Part shown: in pieces, positions 16,641 to 25,024 of the stretch
Layout: the number at the start of each line of letters is the position of its first letter
Position numbering within the stretch: position 1 is the stretch's first letter
Origin: Streptomyces sp. NRRL S-337
GTDB lineage: Bacteria; Actinomycetota; Actinomycetes; Streptomycetales; Streptomycetaceae
Assembly: GCF_000720175.1 (NCBI RefSeq)
Contig: NZ_JOIX01000070.1
Coordinates: 1 to 39,163, forward strand
Direction: 5' to 3'
Length of the DNA: 39,163 bases
Made by a program: the position numbers and the translations under genes
Notes under the pieces: generated by a model
What the model was told of the DNA's origin: nothing
Databases searched by the model: none
The model's input: only the letters and a program-made list of their open reading frames with translations

Positions 16641-18086
16641 GTGCACCCGCCCGTTCAGCCACCGCCGCAGCCGCGCCGGAGAGCCCTCTGGCGCGGCACG
16701 ATCCGCCGTGCGTCCCGCGACACGTCCCCTGAGATGACCGGCGACCCGGCCCGCGATACCGCCTGCGACATGACCTACGCCCCGGCCGGCGACACGACCG
16801 GGGGCGGACCCCACGAGACGGGCCGCGGTATGCCTCGCGACAGAACCCGCCGTACGACCCTGCGCGCCACCGCGCTGATATCCCTGCTCGTATCCCTGCT
16901 CGCGCTCTCCGGCGTGATCATCGTCGGGCTGGTCCGCCGGGAGACCGGTACCGAGGGTCTGCTCGTCGGGCTGGGGCTCGCCGTCTTCCCGGTGCCGCTG
17001 CTGGTCGCGGCGTTCCGCTGGCTCGACCGCATCGAGCCGGAGCCCCGGCGGAACCTCGCGTTCGCCTTCTCCTGGGGGGCGTGTGCCGCGGCCCTGGTGG
17101 CACTGGTCACCAACGGCTTCGCCACCGACTGGCTCGCCGCCAACATCGCGTCCGCCTCGCCCTCCGAGGCCGAGACCTGGGGCGCGACGGCGATCGCTCC
17201 GGTCGTCGAGGAGACGGTGAAGGCCGCCGCCGTACTGCTCCTCTACCGCTTCCGCCGGCGCGACTTCGACGGCATCACGGACGGCATCGTCATCGCCGGC
17301 ATCACCGCCACCGGCTTCGCCTTCACCGAGAACATCGTCTATCTGGGCAACGCCTTCGGCGAGGACCAGTCCATGGGCCACACCGGCCTGGACTCGCTCA
17401 CCGCGGGCACCTTCTTCGTCCGCATCATCATCTCCCCCTTCGCCCACCCCCTCTTCACCATCCTCACCGGCCTCGCCTTCGGCATAGCCGCCACCCGCTA
17501 CCCCCGCCGCCGCGCCGCCCGTATCGCGCTCGCCGCCCTCGGCCTGCTCACCGCCGTCCTCCTGCACGCCATCTGGAACGCCGCCTCCTCCCTCGGCGAC
17601 ATCGGCTTCCTCCTCGTCTACGGGCTCTTCATGGTCCCCGTCTTCCTCGCCCTGACGTCCCTGGCCGTCTGGGCCCGCAAACAGGAGCTCCTCTCCCTCC
17701 CCGGCTACCTCGCCCCCTACATCACGGCCGGCTGGCTCAGCCCGGCCGAACCGGACGCCCTCGCCTCCCTCAAGACCCGCGCCCTGGCCCGCGACATCGC
17801 CCGCCGCACCCAGGGCCCCGCCGCCGCCCGCGCCGTCACCGCCTACACCACCGCCGCCACCGCCCTCTCCTTCCACCGCCGCCGCGCCCACCTCAGGGGC
17901 CCCGACCCGGACTTCACCCTCCGCGAGCAGTACCTGCTGCAACGGGTCAGGCAGTACCAGAGGTGGGGGCGGCCGGCGTTGATGAACGCCTGGCACAGCC
18001 TGGGACGGAATTGCCTCGTTGCGAACGATGCCTGGTCAGCGGCTGCCCGCCGGTGCACGGGCGACTCTGCACACCCTCGGACATAG
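16641..18086 (+). CDS. PrsW-family intramembrane metalloprotease
   Basis: About 481 aa if GTG 16641 is used; the start is poorly defined because GAGGG abuts it, and ATG 16734 is the alternative. After a hydrophilic N-terminus come about eight to nine membrane helices. The family's three active-site motifs are visible: VVEETVKA (EE), GFAFTENIVYLG (E in helix), and the histidine motifs SPFAHPLFTILTGLAFG and LLHAIWNAAS. PrsW in Bacillus cleaves the anti-sigma factor RsiW; Streptomyces relatives have unknown substrates. The C-terminal 130 residues are cytosolic, basic and Ala/Arg-rich. It lies 28 bp after trmB and may be co-transcribed with it. Confidence 0.87.
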   Translation: MHPPVQPPPQPRRRALWRGTIRRASRDTSPEMTGDPARDTACDMTYAPAGDTTGGGPHETGRGMPRDRTRRTTLRATALISLLVSLLALSGVIIVGLVRRETGTEGLLVGLGLAVFPVPLLVAAFRWLDRIEPEPRRNLAFAFSWGACAAALVALVTNGFATDWLAANIASASPSEAETWGATAIAPVVEETVKAAAVLLLYRFRRRDFDGITDGIVIAGITATGFAFTENIVYLGNAFGEDQSMGHTGLDSLTAGTFFVRIIISPFAHPLFTILTGLAFGIAATRYPRRRAARIALAALGLLTAVLLHAIWNAASSLGDIGFLLVYGLFMVPVFLALTSLAVWARKQELLSLPGYLAPYITAGWLSPAEPDALASLKTRALARDIARRTQGPAAARAVTAYTTAATALSFHRRRAHLRGPDPDFTLREQYLLQRVRQYQRWGRPALMNAWHSLGRNCLVANDAWSAAARRCTGDSAHPRT

Positions 18087-18311
18087 CGCTCCGAGCTCTG
18101 GCCCGCCGATCCTGGCGCCGCCCGATTCGATCGTGCCGCGCCCTGTCGCCCGTCATCGGCCCGCCGGCCGGGGCTGAAGTGCAACGGCGACCGGGGGCCG
18201 TCTCGCCGGCACACCGGGCAGCTGCCGAGATCCCCCGCGGCCCCCTTCGGCGGCCCCGGAGCGAGGAGACTCGGCTTCTTCTCCCGACCGCTGGTGAGCC
18301 ATTCTGGGACT

Positions 18312-18794
18312 ATGACTCGCCCACCCGTCTCTCCGTCGTCGGCCGGTGTCTCAGCGCGCATGAGCCGTCAGGGCAGACGGGACACCGAACCTGAGCGTGC
18401 AGTCCGGCGGCTGCTGTACGCCGCCGGCCTGCGCTATCGCCTGCAATGCCGCGTACCCGGTATGACCCGTCGCACGATCGACATCGCTTTCCCCGGCCCG
18501 CGCATTGCGGTGTTCCTCGACGGCTGTTTCTGGCACGGCTGCCCCGAACACGCCACCAGTCCCAAGGCCAATGCCGAGTGGTGGCGCGCGAAGCTCGAAG
18601 GCAACGTCACCCGCGACGCAGAGACCAACGCCCATCTCGAAGCGGCGGGATGGACAGTGCTGCGTTTCTGGGAGCACGAGAGTCCCGAGACGGTGGCCGA
18701 GTACGTGGCCCGAGCCGTGCGAGGGGCCGGCGCAGCTCGTAAGTCACGGCCACCTGAGCCTCCGAGCGGCCAGAACGTACGGGGCCGGACGTAA
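18312..18794 (+). CDS. vsr: Very short patch repair (Vsr-type) endonuclease, orphan
   Basis: 160 aa from ATG 18312 (an in-frame GTG at 18294 is possible). Vsr family features in order: MSRQGRRDTEPERAVRRLLYAAGLRYRL, TIDIAFPGPRIAVFLDGCFW (catalytic Asp in TIDI), HGCPEHATSPKANAEWW, and WTVLRFWEHE. Vsr nicks at T:G mismatches left by deamination of 5-methylcytosine and is normally beside a cytosine-5 DNA methyltransferase. No methyltransferase is present in this window, and neither flank shows an obvious remnant. Many Streptomyces Vsr-like proteins also occur in DISARM/BREX-unrelated defence spots, so the substrate is open. Confidence 0.88.
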   Translation: MTRPPVSPSSAGVSARMSRQGRRDTEPERAVRRLLYAAGLRYRLQCRVPGMTRRTIDIAFPGPRIAVFLDGCFWHGCPEHATSPKANAEWWRAKLEGNVTRDAETNAHLEAAGWTVLRFWEHESPETVAEYVARAVRGAGAARKSRPPEPPSGQNVRGRT

Positions 18795-18833
18795 GGTCAA
18801 GGGCAACTGACCCGCGAAACGGAGGAAATAGAC

Positions 18834-19136
18834 ATGGCCGGCGTTCCGAGCAGTGTGGTGGCGGCGAGTGGGTTGCTCGGGGGTTATGGGGTGGCTCGGT
18901 GGACGAAGAAGCGGCCGTTGGGGGGTGTGGCGTTGGCGGCGGCGGGGGCGGTGGCGGCTCGGGAGTGGCAGCGGAAGGCCGGTGGTAAGACGGCGGCGGC
19001 GTTGAGCGGGGCCTATGTGGCGGCGTTTGTGGGGTCGCATCCGCTGGCCAAGAAGATCGGGGCGTGGCCCTCGGTGTTCGCCGTGGCGGGTGGGGTGGCG
19101 CTGGCGTCCTGGGCGGTGGTGGACCGGCGGGGGTAG
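18834..19136 (+). CDS. Small conserved membrane protein
   Basis: 100 aa behind a perfect GGAGG seven bases before ATG 18834. Two to three Ala/Gly/Val-rich hydrophobic stretches (SSVVAASGLLGGYGVARW; LGGVALAAAGAVAA; VFAVAGGVALASWAVVD) separated by basic Lys/Arg patches suggest a small integral membrane protein with basic loops inside. Function unknown. It is followed by a strong terminator hairpin. Confidence 0.75.
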   Translation: MAGVPSSVVAASGLLGGYGVARWTKKRPLGGVALAAAGAVAAREWQRKAGGKTAAALSGAYVAAFVGSHPLAKKIGAWPSVFAVAGGVALASWAVVDRRG

Positions 19137-19169
19137 TGCGCCCGGCAGCGTTGCGGTGCGTGTGGGAGT

Positions 19170-19195
19170 GGAGCGGGGCCCTGGGGCCCCGCTCC
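19170..19195. terminator. Hairpin terminator between convergent genes
   Basis: Perfect 11-bp stem GGAGCGGGGCC / GGCCCCGCTCC with a CTGG loop, then TTCCCTTT. It serves the small membrane protein gene and probably also the convergent aldo/keto reductase gene. Confidence 0.8.
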
Positions 19196-19224
19196 TTCCC
19201 TTTGGGGCGGGGCCCCGACCTGGA

Positions 19225-20184
19225 TTACGCCGACGCCTCGTTCAGCAGGGTGAGTTCGGGGTCGGTGAGGGTCAGGTCGGTGACTGCCAGGAGGGGGGCG
19301 AGCTGGGCGGTCGTGCGGGCGCTGGCGATCGGGGCGGCGACCGTCGGCTGGGCGGCGAGCCAGGCCAGCGCGACGGTGGCGAGCTCGGCACCATGGGCGG
19401 CGGCGACCGTGTCGAGGGCCTCCAGGACGCGGGGGCCGCGGTCGGTGGCGAGGTACTGCGCGGCCTTCCCGGAACGGGCGCTGTCGACCGCTGCACCCGG
19501 CCGGTACTTGCCGGTCAGGAAGCCGGAGGCCAGGGCGTAGTACGGGACCGCGGACACGCCGTTGCGGGCGGCCACGTCGGCGAGTTCACCCTCGTACGTG
19601 TCGCGGGAGACCAGGTTGTAGTGCGGCTGCAGGGCCACGTAACGGGCCACGCCCTCGCGGTCGGAGAAGGCGAGGGACTCCTCCAGGCGCTGCGCGGAGA
19701 TGTTGGAGGCACCGATCTCGCGGACCTTGCCGGCCCGGACGAGGTCGTCCAGGGCGGTCAGGAACTCACCGACCTCGACCGACTCGTCGTCGTAGTGGGT
19801 GTAGTAGAGGTCGATGTAATCCGTGCGGAGACGGGTGAGGGACTCCTCGACCGCGGACTTGATGGTGGCGGCGGACAGACCCTTGTAATCGGGGTGCGCA
19901 CCGACCTTGGTGGCGATGACGATGTCGTCCCGATTGCCGCGCGAGGCCAGCCAGTTGCCGAGGACCGTCTCGGATTCGCCGCCCTTGTTGCCGGGCACCC
20001 AGGCCGAGTAGACGTCGGCGGTGTCGATGAAGTTGCCGCCGCCCGCCACGTACGCGTCCAGTACGGCGAACGACTCGGCCTCGTCGGCGGTCCAGCCGAA
20101 GACGTTGCCCCCGAGGGACAGGGGGGAGACGGACAGCGAGCCCAGGGCCCTGGGGGTACGGGAGTTGTTGCTTGTCGCGCTCAT
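19225..20184 (-). CDS. Aldo/keto reductase
   Basis: 319 aa from ATG 20184. The (beta/alpha)8 aldo/keto reductase motifs are present: the catalytic tetrad region FIDTADVYSAWVPGNKGGES (Asp and Tyr), DDIVIATKVG (Lys) and DYIDLYYTHYDDES (the usual His of the tetrad), followed by NADPH-binding segments GASNIS and VAPIASARTTAQL. It reduces aldehydes or ketones with NADPH; substrate unknown. The open frame continues upstream of the ATG, but that portion is made of the 19-bp direct repeats and is not likely coding. Ends at a convergent terminator. Confidence 0.9.
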   Translation of the reverse strand: MSATSNNSRTPRALGSLSVSPLSLGGNVFGWTADEAESFAVLDAYVAGGGNFIDTADVYSAWVPGNKGGESETVLGNWLASRGNRDDIVIATKVGAHPDYKGLSAATIKSAVEESLTRLRTDYIDLYYTHYDDESVEVGEFLTALDDLVRAGKVREIGASNISAQRLEESLAFSDREGVARYVALQPHYNLVSRDTYEGELADVAARNGVSAVPYYALASGFLTGKYRPGAAVDSARSGKAAQYLATDRGPRVLEALDTVAAAHGAELATVALAWLAAQPTVAAPIASARTTAQLAPLLAVTDLTLTDPELTLLNEASA

Positions 20185-20210
20185 GGTGGGGACAGCGTTG
20201 CGGGGCGGGT

Positions 20211-20261
20211 GGTTATTCCCTCGTGCGGCGGTTGTTCCCTCGCGGGACAGTTGTTCCCTCG
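20211..20261. repeat. Three 13-bp direct repeats at exact 19-bp spacing upstream of aldo/keto reductase
   Basis: GGTTATTCCCTCG (20211), GGTTGTTCCCTCG (20230) and AGTTGTTCCCTCG (20249), each 19 bp apart, with a partial ATGTTCC further on. They lie 27-77 bp upstream of the reductase start, where a promoter is expected. On the reductase strand the unit reads CGAGGGAACAAC. The regular spacing suggests an array for a regulator that binds direct repeats, not a simple slip duplication. Confidence 0.65.
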
Positions 20262-20326
20262 AAGGGGATGTTCCGCGTGGCCGTATCCTCACGGCCGTGT
20301 TCCTCAGGGCCGCCCGCCCCGCTTCG

Positions 20327-21622
20327 TCAGACGTTGACGCCGTGGTCGCGCAGCCAGGGCATCGGGTCTATCGGGTCGCCGGCGCCGGGGCGTACCTCCA
20401 GGTGGAGGTGGGGCCCGGTGACGTTGCCCGTGGCGCCGACCCGGCCGATGACGTCGCCGGTGCTGACCTTGCCCGAGGTCTTGACCATCGAGGACAGGTG
20501 GCAGAACCACAGCTCGGTGCCGTCGTCGAGGGTCAGGACGATGCGGTAGCCGTACGAACCGGCCCAGCCGGCCTGGGTGATGGTGCCGGAGTGCACCGCC
20601 TTGACGGGCGTGCCGGTCGGGGCGGCGAAGTCCTGGCCGGTGTGGTCCGCGACCCAGCGGTCACCGGCCTGCCCGAAGCCCGCGGTGAGGGTGTACGAGG
20701 AGACCGGGGTGATGAAGCTCTGCGCCAGTTTGGCGAGGCGTTCGGCCTCGGCCTTGTGGCGGGCCTCCTCCTCGGCCTTGCGCTGGGCCTCGGCCGCTGC
20801 CTCCTTCTTGGCTGCCGCGGCCTTCTCGGCGGCCTTGAGGTCCGCGGTGGCGTCCGTGGTGGCCTGCTTGATCGCGGCCTGCTCGGCGGCCTCGCGGGCC
20901 TCCTGCTCGGCGGCGCCCTGCTGAGTGTCGGCCTGCTGGAGGATACGGCTGCGCAGCGCCTCACCGGCGTTCGCACCAGAGCCCGAGCCCGAGCCAGCGT
21001 CAGAGCCAGAGCCCGGGTCCGTGCTCGATCCGGTATCCGTGTCCGCGCCCCTGCCCGTGGCGGCGGAGGCGGAAGCGGTGTGCGAGCCGCCGTCGGTGTG
21101 CGAGCCGCCGTCGGATATCAGGTCGCCGACGCCGGGCAGGGAGGCGGCGTCCGGGAGGTGGTCGGAGACGGCGTCGGCCACTCCGCCGAGGTCGGGCATC
21201 GAGATCGGCACCGGCGGGCGGCCCTCGGCCGTGGCCATCCCGCCCGCGCCGACCGCCGCGATGACACCGACGCCCAGGACCGTCCCGCCGCGGGCGAGTC
21301 CACCGCCGCGCTGCTTGGCCACCCGGTGCTTGCCGCGGACCGGGCGGACGGACTCCTCGGTGGGGTTCCATTCCTCCCACTGGCCGTCGGCGTCACCGTT
21401 CGCCCCACCGGCCGTCGCGAAGCGGGTGTCGGTGACGACAGGGGCGCCAGTGGCGACAGCGGTGTCAGTGGCGAAAGCAGCGTCGGCGACGAAAGTGGTG
21501 TCGCCGGGATGCGCGAAGGCGTGAGCGGCGCCTGGCGCGTACGGGGCGTCCGGAGCGCCCGGGCCCCGGTCGTCGGAGTCGTAGGCGGACGGAGCCTCGG
21601 GGACAGGCCTGTTGGACGCCAC
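20327..21622 (-). CDS. Secreted/membrane-anchored M23-family peptidoglycan endopeptidase
   Basis: 431 aa from GTG 21622, with a GGAAAGGAG ribosome site nine bases away. Hydrophilic Asp/Ala-rich N-terminus (about 1-100), then a basic stretch and a hydrophobic segment (GGTVLGVGVIAAVGAGGMA, about 110-130) acting as anchor or late signal; Ser/Asp/Gly-rich linker; a charged Ala/Glu/Lys coiled coil (about 225-285); C-terminal LytM/M23 domain (about 295-425) with zinc ligands in DHTGQDFAAP and GPHLHLEVRPG. It cleaves peptide cross-links in the wall. The c-di-AMP riboswitch upstream fits the role of such hydrolases in Streptomyces growth and germination. The coil may regulate or locate the enzyme. 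Confidence 0.9.
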   Translation of the reverse strand: MASNRPVPEAPSAYDSDDRGPGAPDAPYAPGAAHAFAHPGDTTFVADAAFATDTAVATGAPVVTDTRFATAGGANGDADGQWEEWNPTEESVRPVRGKHRVAKQRGGGLARGGTVLGVGVIAAVGAGGMATAEGRPPVPISMPDLGGVADAVSDHLPDAASLPGVGDLISDGGSHTDGGSHTASASAATGRGADTDTGSSTDPGSGSDAGSGSGSGANAGEALRSRILQQADTQQGAAEQEAREAAEQAAIKQATTDATADLKAAEKAAAAKKEAAAEAQRKAEEEARHKAEAERLAKLAQSFITPVSSYTLTAGFGQAGDRWVADHTGQDFAAPTGTPVKAVHSGTITQAGWAGSYGYRIVLTLDDGTELWFCHLSSMVKTSGKVSTGDVIGRVGATGNVTGPHLHLEVRPGAGDPIDPMPWLRDHGVNV

Positions 21623-21644
21623 GGGGGCGCACTCCTTTCCTTCC

Positions 21645-21815
21645 TTCTCGCCTACCGGGTTAGCTGACGGGTTCGGAGCAGGAAGGTCTCCTACGGGCAC
21701 CCTCTGGCGAAGGCGTCCGATTCACCCCAAGGTGGTGGTTCCCCGGTTCCCTTGGTGCAGTTCGAGGTGCTGGAGGTGCGTGAAAAGCGCGTGCGGGATT
21801 CGGCGTCGGCGCACG
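21645..21815 (-). ncRNA. ydaO-type cyclic di-AMP riboswitch in the M23 peptidase leader
   Basis: On the minus strand the leader contains the conserved ydaO blocks: GGGAACCGGGG (about 21735), TTGGGGTGAATCGG (about 21717-21730) and, near the 3' end, CCGAACCCGTCAGCTAACCCG (about 21655-21676), in the order known from Streptomyces rpfA and other wall-hydrolase leaders. The core is 21651-21757; the 5' limit is approximate because the outer stem is not clear. It ends about 23 bp before the ribosome site, so c-di-AMP probably turns expression off by early termination or sequestering translation. Confidence 0.8.
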
Positions 21816-22082
21816 GTGCCGCCTCTTGCGGCGGCTGGGACGACCGCGCTGCGTTATCGGACAGTAATAGAGATCGCGACGGTTTTCCAAGCCTTCCCGG
21901 GAATCCATATGCCTCGCGCACCAGCTGTGGCGTGGTGTTTTCCGGTCACCATGGCCATAAATCGGGCGAGTTGACCGCACCGCCCCGTGCCGCGTCTAAA
22001 CGATCTCTCGATGATTGTGCGTCAGTTGTTATGCGGAGGGGTGCCTGCCCATTACGGAACGTGAAGACAGTAACGTCGGATC

Positions 22083-23360
22083 ATGGTCGTCAACGCCGAG
22101 CGCCCTGGACACTCCCTGCGCCCCGGACACTCCGAAAGTCCCGGATACGCCGAGAACCCCGGACCCGCCGAACGCCTCCGCAACGCCGGTCACGGCCGCC
22201 ACGGCCGTCCCGGCCACGGCGGTGTCACGACCGGAAGCGCCCAGGACGTGGCACGGCGGTACCAGGAGTTCTCCTGGCGCGAGGCGCGCGGCCGGTCCGG
22301 CGCGCACGAGGAGTTGAGCGCCCGGATCGGCCAGGACCAGGAACTGTGCGAGCTGCTGGCGGGTTCGCTGCCGGCCGGCAACAAGCAGCAGCCCCAGCTC
22401 CTGCTCGCCGCCGTCCGCCATCTCGACGGCCCGCACGCGGAGCAGGGCCCGCGCGGCGCGGCGGCGTACGGACGCTGGCGCGAATGGACGATCCGGCACT
22501 GGGACCGGGTGCGGGACATCATCATGCGCCGCGGCACCCGGACCAACGAACCGGCCCGCTGCGCCACGCTGCTGCCGCTGCTCGCCCGGCTGCCCCAGCC
22601 GCTGGCCCTGCTGGAGGTCGGCACCTCGGCCGGCCTGTGCCTGCACCCGGACCGCTATCGGTACGCGTATGGAAACGGGTACGGGGCGGCGGGCGAGCCG
22701 GGCCCCGGCCACCCGGGCGGGCACGATCCGGCAGCCCACGCCCCGCTCGTCGAAGTAGGCGCGGCCGACAGCCCCGTGGTCTTCCACTGCCAGGTGCAGG
22801 CGCCGGTGCAGTCGTCAGTGCCGGTGCCGGCAGGGCACGGGGCGTCGCACGTCCCCACCCGCCTGCCCGAGGTCGTCTGGCGGGCCGGGATCGATCTGGC
22901 ACCGCTCGACCCGGTCGCCGAGCCGGCGGACCTGCGCTGGCTGCAGTCGCTCGTATGGCCCGGCGACGAGGCGCGGGCGGCCCGGCTGTCCGCGGCCGTC
23001 GACGCGGTGCGGGCGGTGCCGCGGCCGCGGATCGTCCGCGGGGACCTGATCGACGAACTGCCCGCACTGGCGGCCGCGGCGCCGGCCGGGGCGACGCTGG
23101 TCGTGTTCCACACCTCCGTGCTGAGCGGTCTGCCGTACGCCCGGCGCGAGGAGTTCGCCCGGCTCGTACGGTCGGTCCTCGACGGGCGGGACGGCGGCGG
23201 GCACTGGATCTCCCAGGAGCACCACTCCGTCCTGCCGTGGCTCCCCCTGCCCGCGCACCACACCCCACGCCCGGACGACCCGCGGCAGCTGACGCTCGCC
23301 CTGGACGGGCACCCGGTTGCCCTCACCGACCCGCACGGACAGAGCTTCCGCCCGCTGTAG
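22083..23360 (+). CDS. DUF2332 domain-containing protein
   Basis: 425 aa. A low-complexity Pro/Gly/His N-terminus (about 1-48) precedes the conserved region: AQDVARRYQEFSWREARGRS, LPAGNKQQPQLLLAAVRHL, LLEVGTSAGLCLHPDRYRYAYG and a C-terminal ISQEHHSVLPWLP. The EVGTSAGL motif and overall plan resemble SAM-binding or Rossmann-like proteins, but the family has no assigned reaction. The ATG at 22083 has only a weak ribosome site. A long gap (460 bp) to the left includes the M23 riboswitch and a lower-GC stretch, where the divergent promoters must be. Confidence 0.8.
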   Translation: MVVNAERPGHSLRPGHSESPGYAENPGPAERLRNAGHGRHGRPGHGGVTTGSAQDVARRYQEFSWREARGRSGAHEELSARIGQDQELCELLAGSLPAGNKQQPQLLLAAVRHLDGPHAEQGPRGAAAYGRWREWTIRHWDRVRDIIMRRGTRTNEPARCATLLPLLARLPQPLALLEVGTSAGLCLHPDRYRYAYGNGYGAAGEPGPGHPGGHDPAAHAPLVEVGAADSPVVFHCQVQAPVQSSVPVPAGHGASHVPTRLPEVVWRAGIDLAPLDPVAEPADLRWLQSLVWPGDEARAARLSAAVDAVRAVPRPRIVRGDLIDELPALAAAAPAGATLVVFHTSVLSGLPYARREEFARLVRSVLDGRDGGGHWISQEHHSVLPWLPLPAHHTPRPDDPRQLTLALDGHPVALTDPHGQSFRPL

Positions 23361-23374
23361 TGGACCCCTGCCAG

Positions 23375-23406
23375 GGCCGGGCAGCGGCTGGCAGCCGCTG
23401 CCGGCC
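23375..23406. terminator. Bidirectional hairpin between convergent genes
   Basis: Stem GGCAGCGGCT / AGCCGCTGCC with a GGC loop, extended by GGCC pairs with one bulge. It follows the DUF2332 stop by 15 bp and lies before the convergent phosphatase gene. CTTCCGCCCGCTGT, the last codons of the DUF2332 gene, recurs 82 bp downstream. Confidence 0.65.
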
Positions 23407-23476
23407 TCTGACGCCCCCGTGTCAGCACTTCCGCCCGCTGTGGACCGCCGCCCGAACCGGCCCAGCTCGCAAGCTC

Positions 23477-24625
23477 TCACTCCCCCATCGGCCGCTGCAG
23501 CGCCAGCAGGGCCATGTCGTCCGCCGGGGCCCCGCCCGAGTGCCGGGCGACGTCCTCGATGAGGGCGTCCAGGAGGCTGCCGGGGTCCGGGAAGCGCCGG
23601 CCGCGGAGCTTGTCCGCCGGGTCGTAGAAGCGGCCGCGCAGATCGCGGGCCTCGGTCACGCCGTCGGTGAAGAAGACGAGCAGCGAACCGGCCGGGAAGA
23701 ACGACTCGTCGGAACGGTCCGGCCAGCTCGCCACCTCGCTCAACCCCAGCGGCAGCGCGGGCACGGCGGGCATCAGCTCGCACAGCCCGCCGTCCGGGCC
23801 CAGCAACAGGGGCGCCGGATGGCCGCGGTTGAGGACCCGCAGCACCGGCCGCCCGTCGGCGGGGACCTCGGCCAGGACCGCGGTGGTGAACCCCTCGTAC
23901 TGGTCGAGCCCCGCGCGCCGCCCGCCCTCCCGTTGCAGCGCCCGCTCCAGCCGGCCGGCCACCGCCTCCAGGGTGGCCTCCTGTTCCGCCGCCTCCCGGA
24001 AGGCGCCGATGACGACCACGGCGGCCTCCACCGCCTCCAGCCCCTTGCCGCGGACGTCACCGACGATCAGCCGTACGCCGTGCGGGGTCTCCTGCACGGC
24101 GTAGAAATCGCCGCCGATCCGGGCGCCCGCCCGCGCGCCCACGTACCGGGCGGCGACCGCGAGCCCGCCGAGCCGCTCGGGCGGCGCCGGCAGGACGGCC
24201 CGCTGCGCGGCCTCCGAGACGTCCCGTACGGACGCCGGATGGGCGTCGGACATCCGGACGACGCGGTTGATGGCGAGCGCCAGCAGGGCGACCACGAAGA
24301 CGGTCGCGATCTCGGTCACCGACTCGTGGGTGTTCTGGGCGGCGCTGCGGTACGTCACCACCAGGGACTCGCCGGCCATGGCGGCCAGCGCCGTGAGGGC
24401 GGTGGCGGGCAGCGAGAAGAGCGGCGCCGCCACCAGCGGGGCGGCGGAGAAGAAGGGCGCGGCGGTGTAGCTGGGCGGCGTCGCCAGGTCGAACGCGAGG
24501 CCGCCGACGATGAGGACGGCGGGAAGCCAGCAGGCCAGGCTGCGGCCCAGCGGGGACATCCGGTCCCGGCGCGCCCGGCGCTCCCCGTCGCCCGTGGAGG
24601 GCCCGTCGCCCCGCAGCATCCGCAC
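23477..24625 (-). CDS. Membrane SpoIIE-type PP2C protein phosphatase
   Basis: 382 aa from GTG 24625 (GGGGAGAAG six bases upstream; an ATG two codons later is the alternative). N-terminal three to four membrane helices (about 25-135; SLACWLPAVLIVGGLAFDL, then ALTALAAMAGESLVV and ATVFVVALLALAINRVV). The C-terminal PP2C domain (about 155-380) shows GGDFYAVQETPHGVRLIVGD, VRGKGLEAVEAAVVVIGAF, LNRGHPAPLLL, FFTDGVTEARD and ADDMALLAL. This is the common Streptomyces membrane RsbU/SpoIIE group, thought to dephosphorylate anti-anti-sigma factors in response to an unknown membrane signal. No HATPase domain, unlike the phosphatase at 2415-4229. Confidence 0.88.
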   Translation of the reverse strand: MRMLRGDGPSTGDGERRARRDRMSPLGRSLACWLPAVLIVGGLAFDLATPPSYTAAPFFSAAPLVAAPLFSLPATALTALAAMAGESLVVTYRSAAQNTHESVTEIATVFVVALLALAINRVVRMSDAHPASVRDVSEAAQRAVLPAPPERLGGLAVAARYVGARAGARIGGDFYAVQETPHGVRLIVGDVRGKGLEAVEAAVVVIGAFREAAEQEATLEAVAGRLERALQREGGRRAGLDQYEGFTTAVLAEVPADGRPVLRVLNRGHPAPLLLGPDGGLCELMPAVPALPLGLSEVASWPDRSDESFFPAGSLLVFFTDGVTEARDLRGRFYDPADKLRGRRFPDPGSLLDALIEDVARHSGGAPADDMALLALQRPMGE

Positions 24626-24843
24626 CGGCTTCTCCCCGCTCCGCCCGTCCGCCGTACGGGCACCTCCGCGGTACGGGCACGTCCGCGGTACGGCAGCCTT
24701 CCGCCGTACGAGCACCGGCCAGCCGGCCGCATCACCGGCATAACGGCCGCATGTCGACGTCACCGCGACATCACCTCGACCTCCCAAGGCTGTCCGCTCG
24801 GGGGAGGCACGGCGATTCCACGGGGGCCGGACGGGTCAGCGCC

Positions 24844-24926
24844 GGATCACCGGACGGGTCCTCGGGGGATGAGCGGCCGGGCCCGGCGGAGGATCACCGG
24901 ACAGGGTCCGCAGAGGATCACCGGAC
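24844..24926. repeat. Degenerate 24-bp tandem repeat (GGATCACCGGACRGG)
   Basis: GGATCACCGG begins at 24844, 24891 and 24915, with a degenerate copy GGATGAGCGG at 24867, giving four units at 23-24 bp spacing. It lies in the gap between the PP2C start and the tRNA scar. No function is evident; it is not an att-site copy. Confidence 0.5.
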
Positions 24927-24984
24927 AGGCCCGGAGGGCGACCGGCGAGCAGCACCAGGAGGAGGGGAGAAAGAAGGCAAGGGA

Positions 24985-25016
24985 AAAGGGGAGGGGAGAG
25001 AACCAGCCCCTCCCCT
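24985..25016 (-). terminator. Hairpin terminator downstream of the tRNA-Lys 3' end
   Basis: Perfect 11-bp stem AAGGGGAGGGG / CCCCTCCCCTT around a 10-nt loop. On the minus strand it lies nine bases after the CCA end of the tRNA-Lys fragment, followed by TTCCCTTGCCTTC. This is where the original tRNA gene's terminator would be. Confidence 0.65.
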
Positions 25017-25024
25017 TCCCCTTC

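Larger units (their letters stand above)
24626..25024. other. Intergenic region on the chromosome side of the tRNA scar
   Basis: About 400 bp without a gene. It contains GTACGG-rich short repeats (24653-24705) upstream of the phosphatase gene, the 24-bp repeats and the hairpin listed separately. Confidence 0.5.

Noticed and set aside
24844..24926. CRISPR-like array
   Set aside because: Only three good copies plus one degenerate, 23-24 bp spacing with spacers of a few bases; simple tandem repeat, no cas genes.
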